Of a stretch of DNA of 64,000 nucleotides, positions 43,996 through 51,801 are shown one piece after another. How positions within the stretch are numbered: the first letter of the stretch is position 1; every line of letters starts with the position of its first letter. The translations under genes and the position numbers were made by a program. The notes beneath the pieces are model-generated. The model had not been told where the DNA came from. It saw only the letters and a program-made list of their open reading frames with translations, and made no database searches. The stretch covers positions 2,418,001 through 2,482,000 of the forward strand of contig NZ_CP099490.1 of assembly GCF_023923205.1 (NCBI RefSeq), in the 5' to 3' direction. This stretch comes from Ornithinimicrobium cryptoxanthini (GTDB lineage: Bacteria; Actinomycetota; Actinomycetes; Actinomycetales; Dermatophilaceae).

Positions 43996-44730
43996 TCAGG
44001 TCGCCAGGCTGCGCACCAGCAGCACCAGCGCCGACGCCGCGCAGACCAGCAGCATGATGTTGCGGATCCGCGCTGGCGGCACTCGTCGGTCGACATGGTG
44101 AGAGAGCCAGAACCCGGCCAGGAGGAAGGGCACCAGGAGGAGCGCCAACCAGACCTCCCGGGCCTCGAGCTGTCCGGTGACGCCCAGGCCGGTGAGGCTG
44201 AACACCGCACCCAGGACGAAATAGACCGCCAGCGTGCTGCGGATCTGCACCGGCGATCGGTGCTGATAGAGGATCGCGATGGGCGGTCCTCCGATCGAGG
44301 TCGCCGTCGACGTGACACCAGAGATGATCCCCGCGCCGACCAGCGTCGTCGGGGTGATCGGCACGGTCACCGTGTGCCAGGTGAGCAGGACCGCCGCGAG
44401 CACCATGAGCCCCACCGCGACGGACAGCTGTTGCACGGTGAACACGGCGACCAGCCACACACCGAGCGCGGTCCCGGGCATGCGGGCCGGCAGGGCCCAG
44501 GCCAGACCGCGCCAGTCGATCTCCTTGCGGTTGCGCGCCAGGTGCAGCAGCGGCACCAGCGCAGCCGTGCAGAGCAGCAGCCCGGGCATCAGCTCCGGTG
44601 CGACCAGGGTGGCGATCGGTGCCCCCACCAGCCCCAGACCGAGGCCGACCAGACCCTGCACCAGGGTCCCCACGAGCAGCGCGAGCGCGATCACACCCAA
44701 CGCCCACAGCGGCACCCCGAAGATCATCAA
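43996..44730 (-). CDS. TauE/SafE family sulfite exporter-like permease
   Basis: A 244-residue polytopic membrane protein of the TauE/SafE family with about seven hydrophobic segments. The Gly-rich motifs GLGLGLVGAPIATLV and ITSTATSIGGPPIAILYQH-type (here GVTSTATSIGGPPIAIL) are clear. Substrate is likely an organosulfonate or sulfite-like anion, but this is family knowledge. Divergent from pncB with 38 bases between starts. Confidence 0.87.
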   Translation of the reverse strand: MMIFGVPLWALGVIALALLVGTLVQGLVGLGLGLVGAPIATLVAPELMPGLLLCTAALVPLLHLARNRKEIDWRGLAWALPARMPGTALGVWLVAVFTVQQLSVAVGLMVLAAVLLTWHTVTVPITPTTLVGAGIISGVTSTATSIGGPPIAILYQHRSPVQIRSTLAVYFVLGAVFSLTGLGVTGQLEAREVWLALLLVPFLLAGFWLSHHVDRRVPPARIRNIMLLVCAASALVLLVRSLAT

Positions 44731-44768
44731 CTCACCCTATGGGGCGTGAATTCTCTAGAGTGCTGGGC

Positions 44769-46103
44769 GTGAGCGTTCTGAATCCGCGCAGCACCGCGCT
44801 GCTGACCGACCACTACGAACTGACGATGCTGCAGGCCACGCTGGCCAGCGGGCACGCTGATCGTCCCTGCGTCTTCGAGGCGTTCACCAGACGGCTGCCC
44901 GAGGGCCGGCGCTATGGCGTCGTGGCCGGCACCGGCCGGTTCCTGGAGGCGCTGGCCGAGTTCACGTTCGGCACCGAGGAGATCGACTTCCTGCGCGAGC
45001 GCACGATCGTCGACGAGGCCACGCTCGACTACCTGGCGTCCTACCGGTTCACCGGCGACATCTGGGGCTATGCCGAGGGCGAGTGCTACTTCCCCGGCTC
45101 CCCCCTGATGATCGTCGAGTCCACCTTCGCCGAGGGGGTCGTGCTGGAGACCCTGGCCCTGTCGATCCTCAACCACGACTCGGCCATCGCTGCCGCCGCG
45201 TCCCGGATGACGGCGACGGCCGGCGACCGCCCCTGCATCGAGATGGGTTCGCGACGCACTCACGAGAGGTCGGCCGTGGCAGCTGCGCGCGCGGCATACA
45301 TCGCGGGGTTCGACTCCACCTCCAACCTGGAGGCCGGCCGCAGCTTTGACATCCCGACGAGGGGCACCGCAGCCCACTCCTTCACCCTGCTGCACGACTC
45401 GGAGCGGGAGGCCTTCGCCTCGCAGCTGAGCAGCCTGGGCCTGAGCACCACGCTGCTGGTCGACACCTATGACGTGACCGGCGCCGTCACCCTCGCCGTC
45501 GAGCTGGCCGGCCCCGAGCTGGGCGGGGTGCGGCTGGACTCCGGCGACCTGGTCTCGCAGGCCCACGAGGTGCGCGAGCAGCTGGACTCCCTGGGCGCGA
45601 CGGACACCCGGATCGTGGTCACCTCCGACCTGGACGAGCACGCGATCGCGGCGTTGCAGGCCGCCCCTGTGGATGCGTATGGCGTGGGCACCCGCGTCGT
45701 GACCGGCTCCGGTCACCCTGCGGCCGGCATGGTCTACAAGCTGGTGGCCCGGGCGGACGCCGACGGCACGATGGTGGGCGTGGCCAAGGCGAGCAAGGAC
45801 AAGTCCTCCATGGGCGGTCGCAAGTTTGCGCTGCGCCGGCGCAACAGCACGGGCGTCGCGCACGAGGAGCTCATCGGCATCGGCAGTGCGCCGGTGGACG
45901 ACGGCGACGACCGGCCGCTGCTGGTGCAGCTGGTGCGCGGCGGTGAGGTGATCGTGCCCACCGACGCACGCAGCGCGCGCGAGCACCACGCGAACTCGCG
46001 TGCCGAGCTGCCGACCAAGGCTCTGCGCCTCTCGCACGGCGACCCCGCGCTGCGCACCGTCTATCAGGACGAGCAGAGCCGCACCGAGGTGGAGGAGGAC
46101 TAG
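44769..46103 (+). CDS. pncB: Nicotinate phosphoribosyltransferase
   Basis: PncB converts nicotinate and PRPP to nicotinate mononucleotide. The 444 residues include LLTDHYELTMLQA, EMGSRRTHERSAVAAARAAY with the phosphorylated His region, LVDTYDV and GVRLDSGDLVSQA. I chose the GTG at 44769; ATG 44739 is in frame but sits in the divergent promoter region. pncA follows, completing a salvage pair that makes NaMN from nicotinamide. Confidence 0.94.
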   Translation: MSVLNPRSTALLTDHYELTMLQATLASGHADRPCVFEAFTRRLPEGRRYGVVAGTGRFLEALAEFTFGTEEIDFLRERTIVDEATLDYLASYRFTGDIWGYAEGECYFPGSPLMIVESTFAEGVVLETLALSILNHDSAIAAAASRMTATAGDRPCIEMGSRRTHERSAVAAARAAYIAGFDSTSNLEAGRSFDIPTRGTAAHSFTLLHDSEREAFASQLSSLGLSTTLLVDTYDVTGAVTLAVELAGPELGGVRLDSGDLVSQAHEVREQLDSLGATDTRIVVTSDLDEHAIAALQAAPVDAYGVGTRVVTGSGHPAAGMVYKLVARADADGTMVGVAKASKDKSSMGGRKFALRRRNSTGVAHEELIGIGSAPVDDGDDRPLLVQLVRGGEVIVPTDARSAREHHANSRAELPTKALRLSHGDPALRTVYQDEQSRTEVEED

Positions 46104-46128
46104 ACCTGGGCGGGGCTAGGTTGGGTCC

Positions 46129-46716
46129 ATGACCCGAGCACTGATCATCGTGGATGTCCAGCTCGACTTCTGTGAAGCCGGCTCGCTGGCCGTTGAGGGC
46201 GGCGCCGCCGTTGCCGCCGGCATCACCACGTATGTCGCACAGCACGGCGAGGAGTATGCCGCTTTCGTCGCCACCGCGGACTGGCACGTCGACCCCGGTG
46301 ACCACTGGTCCGAGGAACCGGACTTCGTGGACACCTGGCCGGTGCACTGCGAGGCCGGGACCGTCGGTGCGGAGTTTCGTCCCGAGCTGGCCGGCGCACT
46401 GGACCACGTGCAGGCCGTCTTCCGAAAGGGTGAGTATGTCGCGGCATACTCCGGCTTTGAGGGCAGCACCGAGGTGGAGGGCGAGCAGGTCGGCCTGGCC
46501 GACTGGCTGCGTGAGCGGGACGTGACCGCGGTCGACGTCGTCGGCATCGCCACCGACCACTGCGTGCGAGCGACGGCGCTGGATGCCCGGGCGGCGGGCC
46601 TGGACACCACGGTGCTTTTGGGCCTCACTGCTGGTGTGGCGCCGGAGACCACGGCAGCCGCGCTAAAGCAGCTGCGTGCCGCGGGTGTCACGATCAAAAA
46701 GTCCGCAGGCACCTGA
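46129..46716 (+). CDS. pncA: Nicotinamidase
   Basis: Deamidates nicotinamide to nicotinate; also activates pyrazinamide. The catalytic triad is visible: Asp9 in LIIVDVQLDF, Lys in VFRKGEYV and Cys in IATDHCVRATAL. Metal ligands are in ATADWHVDPGDHW. 195 residues; ATG at 46129, 25 bases after pncB, so the two form a nicotinamide-salvage operon. Confidence 0.95.
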   Translation: MTRALIIVDVQLDFCEAGSLAVEGGAAVAAGITTYVAQHGEEYAAFVATADWHVDPGDHWSEEPDFVDTWPVHCEAGTVGAEFRPELAGALDHVQAVFRKGEYVAAYSGFEGSTEVEGEQVGLADWLRERDVTAVDVVGIATDHCVRATALDARAAGLDTTVLLGLTAGVAPETTAAALKQLRAAGVTIKKSAGT

Positions 46717-46752
46717 GTTCGAGAAGCCTCACGCAGTACCGGGCGGACTCCC

Positions 46753-46834
46753 GTCTTACAGCCTCGTGTGCGTCTTGGAGCCGGTTGCAACAGGCTCCAA
46801 GAACCCGACGAGGCTCTAAGACGACGGTCGTCTA
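46753..46834. terminator. Compound palindrome between pncA and a convergent gene
   Basis: A large stem (46753-46767 with 46808-46822, one C-C mismatch) encloses an inner perfect 9-bp stem (46774-46782 with 46793-46801). A third palindrome, 46820-46834, uses the outer right arm, so the two folds compete. It lies in the 156-bp gap of convergent genes and probably acts as a two-way terminator. No open reading frame is supported in this gap. Confidence 0.65.
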
Positions 46835-46872
46835 AGTGGCGCGCGTGGGGTGGCGGGCGCCGGCCCTCGTCG

Positions 46873-46962
46873 TCAGCTCTTGCGCTGGAAGAGGGCATAG
46901 AACGCCCAGAAGACGAGCGTCAGCAGGACGATGAAGATGGCGGAGTCGATGAGGGTCTGCAT
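46873..46962 (-). CDS. 29-residue single-pass membrane peptide
   Basis: ATG at 46962 with AGGA five bases before it, reading MQTLIDSAIFIVLLTLVFWAF then YALFQRKS: one hydrophobic helix and a basic C-terminus. It lies 29 bases downstream of the RDD gene on the same strand and may be co-transcribed. Too short for standard gene finders; function unknown. Confidence 0.55.
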   Translation of the reverse strand: MQTLIDSAIFIVLLTLVFWAFYALFQRKS

Positions 46963-46991
46963 GGTGTTCCTGTCGTCGGTTCTGGTCTGGG

Positions 46992-47951
46992 TCAGGAGCT
47001 CTTCTTGACCACGTTGGTCTTGGCGAACTTGTCGTTGAGCGACTGCTTGTTCTTGTCCCACAGGGGGAACAGTCCGTTGACGATGCTGAAGATGCTGGTG
47101 AGGAAGGACAGCATCTGCACGCCAGACAGCAGCCCCGGCCCCTGCCACACCAGCGCGCGGATGACGGCGGTGCTCCAGGACAGCGGCCCAGGCTGGTCCC
47201 GCAGCCGCACTCGCAGCCCGGTGGCCAGCTTGCCAAGGGTCGCACCGAAGGACTTGAGCATGAGTATCTCGTAGGCCAGCGCCATCACCCCGAGGCCAAG
47301 GCCGACCCGAAGGAGGCTGGCGCTGAGGTCCGCGGGCAACGTGGTCGGCGGCGTAGCACCGCTCTCTGCCGCCGCGAAGACCTCGTCGAACCAGTCCTGG
47401 AACTGCCCCATCAGGTCTGGGGCTAGCACGACGAGGGCGATGAGACCGAAGACGATGCTCGTGAAAAGCCAGTCGATGATGCGCGCCAGGAAGCGGATCC
47501 CCCAACCGGCCAGCGGCTGTCCGTCCGGCGTGGTCGGCCCGGCCATCGTGCCGACGTAGCCGCCACCGGGCATCGGCTGCCCCCAGCCTCCCTGCTGCTG
47601 TCCGTACTGGTAGTTCTGCTGGCCCTGCTGACCGTACTGGCCCTGGGGCGCGCCGTAGCCCTGCTGCCCTTGCTGGCCCCCGTACTGGCCCTGCTGACCC
47701 GGCTGACCCCCGTACTGCTGCCCCTGCTGACCCTGACCATGCTGGCCCTGCTGTCCCTGAGGAGCGCCATACTGACCCTGCTCGCCGTCCTGTCCCTGGC
47801 CGTACTGTCCCCCGGCAGCGCCGGCCCCTGCCTGGTCCAACCCGGGCTTCTGCCGCGGGCTGGTGTGCTCAGTCCACATCACGCCGTCCCAGTAGCGCAG
47901 GAGGCTGCTGTCCTGCGGGTCGTCATACCAGCCTGCGTTACGTGTCGTCAT
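46992..47951 (-). CDS. RDD family membrane protein with DUF2510 domain and Gln/Gly-rich segment
   Basis: Residues 1-35 are a DUF2510-type WW-like motif (AGWYDDPQDSSLLRYWDGVMW). Residues 40-130 are almost only Gln, Gly, Tyr, Ala and Pro, with many GQQGQ and GQYG units. The rest is an RDD domain with three to four membrane segments (GIRFLARIIDWLFTSIVFGL, GATLGKLATGLRVRLRDQ). Function unknown; RDD proteins are proposed transporters or envelope stress factors. ATG at 47951. Confidence 0.88.
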   Translation of the reverse strand: MTTRNAGWYDDPQDSSLLRYWDGVMWTEHTSPRQKPGLDQAGAGAAGGQYGQGQDGEQGQYGAPQGQQGQHGQGQQGQQYGGQPGQQGQYGGQQGQQGYGAPQGQYGQQGQQNYQYGQQQGGWGQPMPGGGYVGTMAGPTTPDGQPLAGWGIRFLARIIDWLFTSIVFGLIALVVLAPDLMGQFQDWFDEVFAAAESGATPPTTLPADLSASLLRVGLGLGVMALAYEILMLKSFGATLGKLATGLRVRLRDQPGPLSWSTAVIRALVWQGPGLLSGVQMLSFLTSIFSIVNGLFPLWDKNKQSLNDKFAKTNVVKKSS

Positions 47952-48059
47952 GGTCCTAGCCTCCCATGCCGACCCGGCCAGTTCCTACGTGACCATCCCC
48001 CGCGCTCCCGCCACCCCACCCGCGCCGCGAGCACGCGGTTCGGCCGTCAACTCGGGGGC

Positions 48060-48068
48060 TGTGGATAA
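48060..48068 (-). promoter_or_regulatory. DnaA-box-like site upstream of second Uma2 gene
   Basis: TGTGGATAA, the reverse complement of the classical DnaA box core TTATCCACA, 67 bases before the start, at the same distance as in the other Uma2 gene. The whole 68-bp leader aligns with that of the paralogue (CTGTGGA-AA-TTC at one end and GAGGGGGCA at the other). Confidence 0.4.
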
Positions 48069-48126
48069 CTTCCGGGCCGGTGTCACGGACTCGGCATACT
48101 GGCGACACCTGCCGGGAGGGGGCAGT

Positions 48127-48555
48127 ATGGAGGTTATGACCGATCTGATCCAGATTCCGCACGGTCGGGTGTTCACCGCCGCGGACCTGGAGGGGATGCC
48201 CGATGACGGCAACCGCTACGAGATCATCGACGGGGCACTGATCGTGCTGCAACCCGACCTGCTGGTGGCTACGCGAGAAGCGCTGGCCGGCCGGAAGATG
48301 GTCGGGCTGCCGGTGCTCGCGATCGAGGTGCTCTCCCCCAGCACGCGTCTGATCGACCTCAACCTCAAGAAGGCAGCCCTCGCCGAGGCGGGAGTTGTCC
48401 ACTACTGGGTCATCGACCCGGAGCGACCGTCGCTGACCGCCTGGCGGCTAGCACAAGGCGAGTTCACCGAAGTCGGCTCCGCGACCGGGGCGCAGGTCTT
48501 CACCGTGACCGACCCCTTCCCGGTGCACGTCTCCCCCGCTGCCCTGCTCCACTGA
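48127..48555 (+). CDS. Uma2 family protein with an internal 43-residue deletion
   Basis: A 142-residue paralogue of the protein at 13208. Both share YE-IDG, VLQPD-LV, EVLSPSTR--DL and YWVIDPE-PSL, but here ALIV runs directly into LQPDLLV, so about 43 residues covering the first helix and two strands of the fold are missing in frame. The catalytic Asp and Glu-x-Lys region survive. The deletion probably disables the nuclease. Start at ATG 48127 with AGGGGGCAGT upstream; ATG 48136 is an alternative. Confidence 0.75.
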   Translation: MEVMTDLIQIPHGRVFTAADLEGMPDDGNRYEIIDGALIVLQPDLLVATREALAGRKMVGLPVLAIEVLSPSTRLIDLNLKKAALAEAGVVHYWVIDPERPSLTAWRLAQGEFTEVGSATGAQVFTVTDPFPVHVSPAALLH

Positions 48556-48634
48556 CACGATCGTGGCAAGCGACACGACGGACCGAAAACACAGGTGATA
48601 GCGCCAGCCGATGCCCGGCCGACAGGCCGACGAG

Positions 48635-50386
48635 TCAGCGACGGCCGACGAACCACTTGCGGATGGTGGCGATCCGCTCGGTCACCTGATCGCTGCTGGC
48701 CGTCGCCAGCTCCGGGCCACCACAACGACGCCTGAGGTCGGCGTGGACGATGGCATGCGGCTGACCGGACTTCGAGGCATATGCCGACACCAGCTTGTTG
48801 AGCTCCTTGCGCTGCTCGGCGAGTGCCCGGTGCGCCGACACCTGCTGCGCGGCAGCCTTGCCGCCGTCGTTGCGCACCTGCTTGCGCTGCCGGTCGCGCA
48901 GGACGTGGGCCACCTGATCGGGCTCGAGGAGCCCGGGTAGTCCGAGGTAGTCCTCTTCCTCCTGGCTCCCGGGGACGGCACCGAGTCCGAACTGCTCGGA
49001 GTCGAAGAGCACGTGGTCAAAGAGGGCGTCGGACTCGAGTGCCTCGAAGCTGCCCTCGTCGGAATCGGGCGCGCCCTCCTCCGCGTTGGCCTGGGCCAGC
49101 AGGTCCTCCTCCGGGCTCCAGTCCACCTCGTCGCCGTCGGTGCGCTTCTTGTTGAGGGCGTGGTCGCGCTGCAGCTCCATCGAGCCGGCGTGCTCGAGGA
49201 TCAGGGGCACGCTGGGCAGGAAGACCGAGGCCGTCTCGCCGCGGCGCCTGGCGCGCACGAACCGACCGATGGCCTGGGCAAAATAGAGCGGCGTCGAGGT
49301 GGACGTGGCATAGACACCGACACACAGGCGCGGCACGTCGACCCCCTCGGACACCATCCGGACGGCGACCATCCACCGCGAGTCCCCCTCGGCGAACTCC
49401 TCGATGCGCCCGGACGAGCCGGGGTCGTCAGAGAGCACCACGGTCGGCTTCTCGCCGGTCAGCGCGGTCAGCTGCTTGGCATAGGCGCGCGCCGAGCGCT
49501 GGTCGCTGGCGATGACCAGGCCACCGGCGTCCGGGACTCCGCGGCGCACCTCGGTCAGTCGCTTGTCCGCCGCAGCCAGGACGGTGGGGATCCACTCACC
49601 CGCGGGATCCAGCGCGGTGCGCCACGCCTGCTTGGAGACGTCCTTCGTCAGCGGCTCCCCCAGCCGTGCGGAGATCTCGTCACCCGCGCGGGTGCGCCAC
49701 CGCATGCTCCCGCCGTAGGCCAGGAAAAGCACCGGGCGGACGACCCCGTCACGCAACGCCTCGGCATACCCATAGGCATAGTCGGACTCCGAGCGCAGGA
49801 CGCCCTCGTGGTCCATGGCGTAGCGCACGAACGGGATGGCTGCGGTGTCGGAGCGGAACGGGGTTCCCGTCAGCGAGAGGCGGCGGGTGGCCGGCTCGAA
49901 GGCATCGCGGATCGCCTCCCCCCAGCTCAGCGCGTCCCCACCGTGGTGGATCTCATCGAGTATGACGAGGGTGCGGGCGGCTTCCGTCCGCGCTCTGTGC
50001 AGCAACGGTTTGCTGGCGACTCCCGCGTAGGTCACGACCACACCGCGGAAGTCGCCACCGTGGCGTCCCTGGGCGTTGGCGAAGCGCGGGTCGATGTTGA
50101 TGCCCACGCGGGCGGCGGCCTCGGCCCACTGGGTCTTGAGGTGCTCGGTCGGTGCCACCACCGTGACCCGCTCCACGACACCGGCGTCGAGCAGCTCGGT
50201 GGCGATCTTCAGGGCAAAGGTCGTCTTGCCGGCCCCTGGAGTCGCCACGGCCAAAAAGTCGCGTGGCTGCTCGGCGAGGTACTGGTCCAGCGCTGCCTGC
50301 TGCCAGGCCCGAAGCTTGCTGGCGGTGCCCCAGGCCGCCCGCTCGGGATAGGCGGGAGAGAGATGAGAGGCGGCTGAGGTGGACAT
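48635..50386 (-). CDS. DEAD/DEAH-box helicase
   Basis: A 583-residue SF2 helicase: Walker A AVATPGAGKTTFALKIA near residue 50, VVVTYAGVASKP, DEIHHGG (DEIH box), SLTGTPFR, then VRMVSEGVDVPRL and QAIGRFVRARR in the second RecA-like domain. After residue 430 there is an acidic linker and a basic C-terminus. It resembles UvrB/RAD25-type helicases conserved next to the DUF3039 gene in actinobacteria. Physiological role unknown. ATG at 50386. Confidence 0.9.
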   Translation of the reverse strand: MSTSAASHLSPAYPERAAWGTASKLRAWQQAALDQYLAEQPRDFLAVATPGAGKTTFALKIATELLDAGVVERVTVVAPTEHLKTQWAEAAARVGINIDPRFANAQGRHGGDFRGVVVTYAGVASKPLLHRARTEAARTLVILDEIHHGGDALSWGEAIRDAFEPATRRLSLTGTPFRSDTAAIPFVRYAMDHEGVLRSESDYAYGYAEALRDGVVRPVLFLAYGGSMRWRTRAGDEISARLGEPLTKDVSKQAWRTALDPAGEWIPTVLAAADKRLTEVRRGVPDAGGLVIASDQRSARAYAKQLTALTGEKPTVVLSDDPGSSGRIEEFAEGDSRWMVAVRMVSEGVDVPRLCVGVYATSTSTPLYFAQAIGRFVRARRRGETASVFLPSVPLILEHAGSMELQRDHALNKKRTDGDEVDWSPEEDLLAQANAEEGAPDSDEGSFEALESDALFDHVLFDSEQFGLGAVPGSQEEEDYLGLPGLLEPDQVAHVLRDRQRKQVRNDGGKAAAQQVSAHRALAEQRKELNKLVSAYASKSGQPHAIVHADLRRRCGGPELATASSDQVTERIATIRKWFVGRR

Positions 50387-50472
50387 CGCAGATCAGGATA
50401 CGAGGTCCGCGGAGCACTTCCGGACGGCCTGTGGAAACGTGCTGGTCGTCCGCGCGCCGCGCCCTCAGAGAC

Positions 50473-50784
50473 CTACTCCCCGCCGTCCTGCGGTGCGCGG
50501 AGTCCTTCGTAGATCTCCTTGCACGTGGGGCAGACCGGGAACTTCTTAGGGTCGCGGCCGGGCACCCAGATCTTGCCGCAGAGCGCGACCACGGGGTCAC
50601 CCGACATGGCGCTCTCCATGATCTTTTCCTTGCGCACATAGTGCGAGAAGCGCTCGTGGTCCCCCGGCTCGCTCAGCTGCGGGTCGGTGCGGGTGTCCTC
50701 CCGCTCCAGGACCGCGGTCTGGGTGGACGGTGCGCTGGGCGCCTCGGGGGCGTCCAACGGCTCCTGCGACATGCTCCAAGACAT
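50473..50784 (-). CDS. DUF3039 family zinc-ribbon protein
   Basis: A 103-residue protein of the DUF3039 family. The conserved core is HERFSHYVRKEKI, PVVALCGKIWVP and CPTCKEIY, giving His and three Cys as likely zinc ligands. Function unknown. ATG 50784 has GGAGAC before it; a second ATG four codons on is possible. It lies upstream of the helicase. Confidence 0.88.
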   Translation of the reverse strand: MSWSMSQEPLDAPEAPSAPSTQTAVLEREDTRTDPQLSEPGDHERFSHYVRKEKIMESAMSGDPVVALCGKIWVPGRDPKKFPVCPTCKEIYEGLRAPQDGGE

Positions 50785-50791
50785 GTCTCCA

Positions 50792-50829
50792 CTGTAGTGC
50801 GTGCTCAGTTCTGTAGTGCGTGCTCAGTT
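50792..50829. repeat. Exact 19-bp tandem duplication at the yqgE stop
   Basis: CTGTAGTGCGTGCTCAGTT occurs twice without a break (50792-50810 and 50811-50829). The second copy carries the stop codon of the YqgE gene, so the first is a spare copy of the gene's last codons. It lies in the short gap before DUF3039. Confidence 0.85.
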
Positions 50830-51402
50830 CTGCTCGGGGTGCTCGGTGTAGGTCGCCAGCAGCGACAGCGAGTTGCGCTGCCGCATCAGCACGTCGCGCC
50901 ACAGGTCCCCCGACTCGTGGAACGGGTCCCGGGGCTCGCGCTCCACGACATACCAGGCGCCCTCGATCAGCTCGGCCTCGAGCTGGCCTGCTGACCATCC
51001 GGCATACCCGACGAAGATCCGGAGGCCCGAGATCTCGGGCACCACCACGGGCGGGGGCGTGTCCAGATCGACCAGGGCCAGACCGCCGAAGAGCACGGAG
51101 ATGCCGAGCGTCTCGGTCTGGGCCTCCTGCCCACCGGGCACGCTGACGATCCCCAATGCCGAGTCCACCTCCACCGGACCGCCCTGGAAGAGCACGCCGG
51201 GCGGGGTGACGTGCGGCTGCCAGTCCGGCAGGACCGCGCTGACCCCGGCCTCCATCGGCCGGTTCAGCGTGACACCCGTGGCCCCGTCCTCGTCGTGATG
51301 CAGGACGAGGACGATGGAACGCGCAAAGAAGGCGCCGGTCCGGGGCGTGGCCACGAGCAACTGCCCGGCCAACGACCCCGCTTCATCCGACGGCTGGCTC
51401 AC
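50824..51402 (-). CDS. YqgE/AlgH family protein
   Basis: A 192-residue YqgE/AlgH protein (DUF179). It has the N-terminal GQLLVATPRTGAFFARSIVLVLHHDEDGATGVTLNRP block, then FQGGPVEVDSALGIV and RIFVGYAGWSAGQLEAEL. Function is unsettled. The ATG at 51402 overlaps the VanZ-like gene's stop. The gene's 3' end is duplicated. Confidence 0.92.
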   Translation of the reverse strand: MSQPSDEAGSLAGQLLVATPRTGAFFARSIVLVLHHDEDGATGVTLNRPMEAGVSAVLPDWQPHVTPPGVLFQGGPVEVDSALGIVSVPGGQEAQTETLGISVLFGGLALVDLDTPPPVVVPEISGLRIFVGYAGWSAGQLEAELIEGAWYVVEREPRDPFHESGDLWRDVLMRQRNSLSLLATYTEHPEQN

Positions 51403-51788
51403 GGCACCAGCATCTCAGCCGCGGGCGCCTCGGCCGAGTGACGGGCCCGGCGCCGACGCACCCACCAGACGCCCACCGCCGCGAGCCCGATCCCGACCAG
51501 GTCCGCGACCAGGTCCCAGACGTCGACGGTGCGGGTGGTCGTCAGCAGCCCCTGCAGTGGCTCACTGACCACCGCATGAGCGAGTATGCCGAGGGCCGCC
51601 GGCCTCGACCGGAGCACGAGGGCCACGGCGAAGGGGATGCCGAACAGGAGCAGATGACCGATCTTGTCCTGTCCGGAGACGAACGGCTCCCCCTCCCCTG
51701 GCGTGACGGCATACAAGATCCAGACCTGTGCGAGGAACAGGATGAGCAGCACAGCCCAGAGCAGCCCGCGCCACCATCGTGGGTGCAT
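51399..51788 (-). CDS. VanZ-like membrane protein
   Basis: A 129-residue membrane protein of the VanZ-like family with about four hydrophobic segments. The conserved GQDKIGHLLLFGIPFAVAL and the later SEPLQGLLTTTRTVDVWDLVADLVG are present. VanZ family members affect teicoplanin tolerance in some bacteria, but resistance here is not implied. ATG at 51788 with its stop overlapping yqgE, a two-gene operon. Confidence 0.87.
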   Translation of the reverse strand: MHPRWWRGLLWAVLLILFLAQVWILYAVTPGEGEPFVSGQDKIGHLLLFGIPFAVALVLRSRPAALGILAHAVVSEPLQGLLTTTRTVDVWDLVADLVGIGLAAVGVWWVRRRRARHSAEAPAAEMLVP

Positions 51789-51801
51789 GGACTCGGAGTG
51801 G

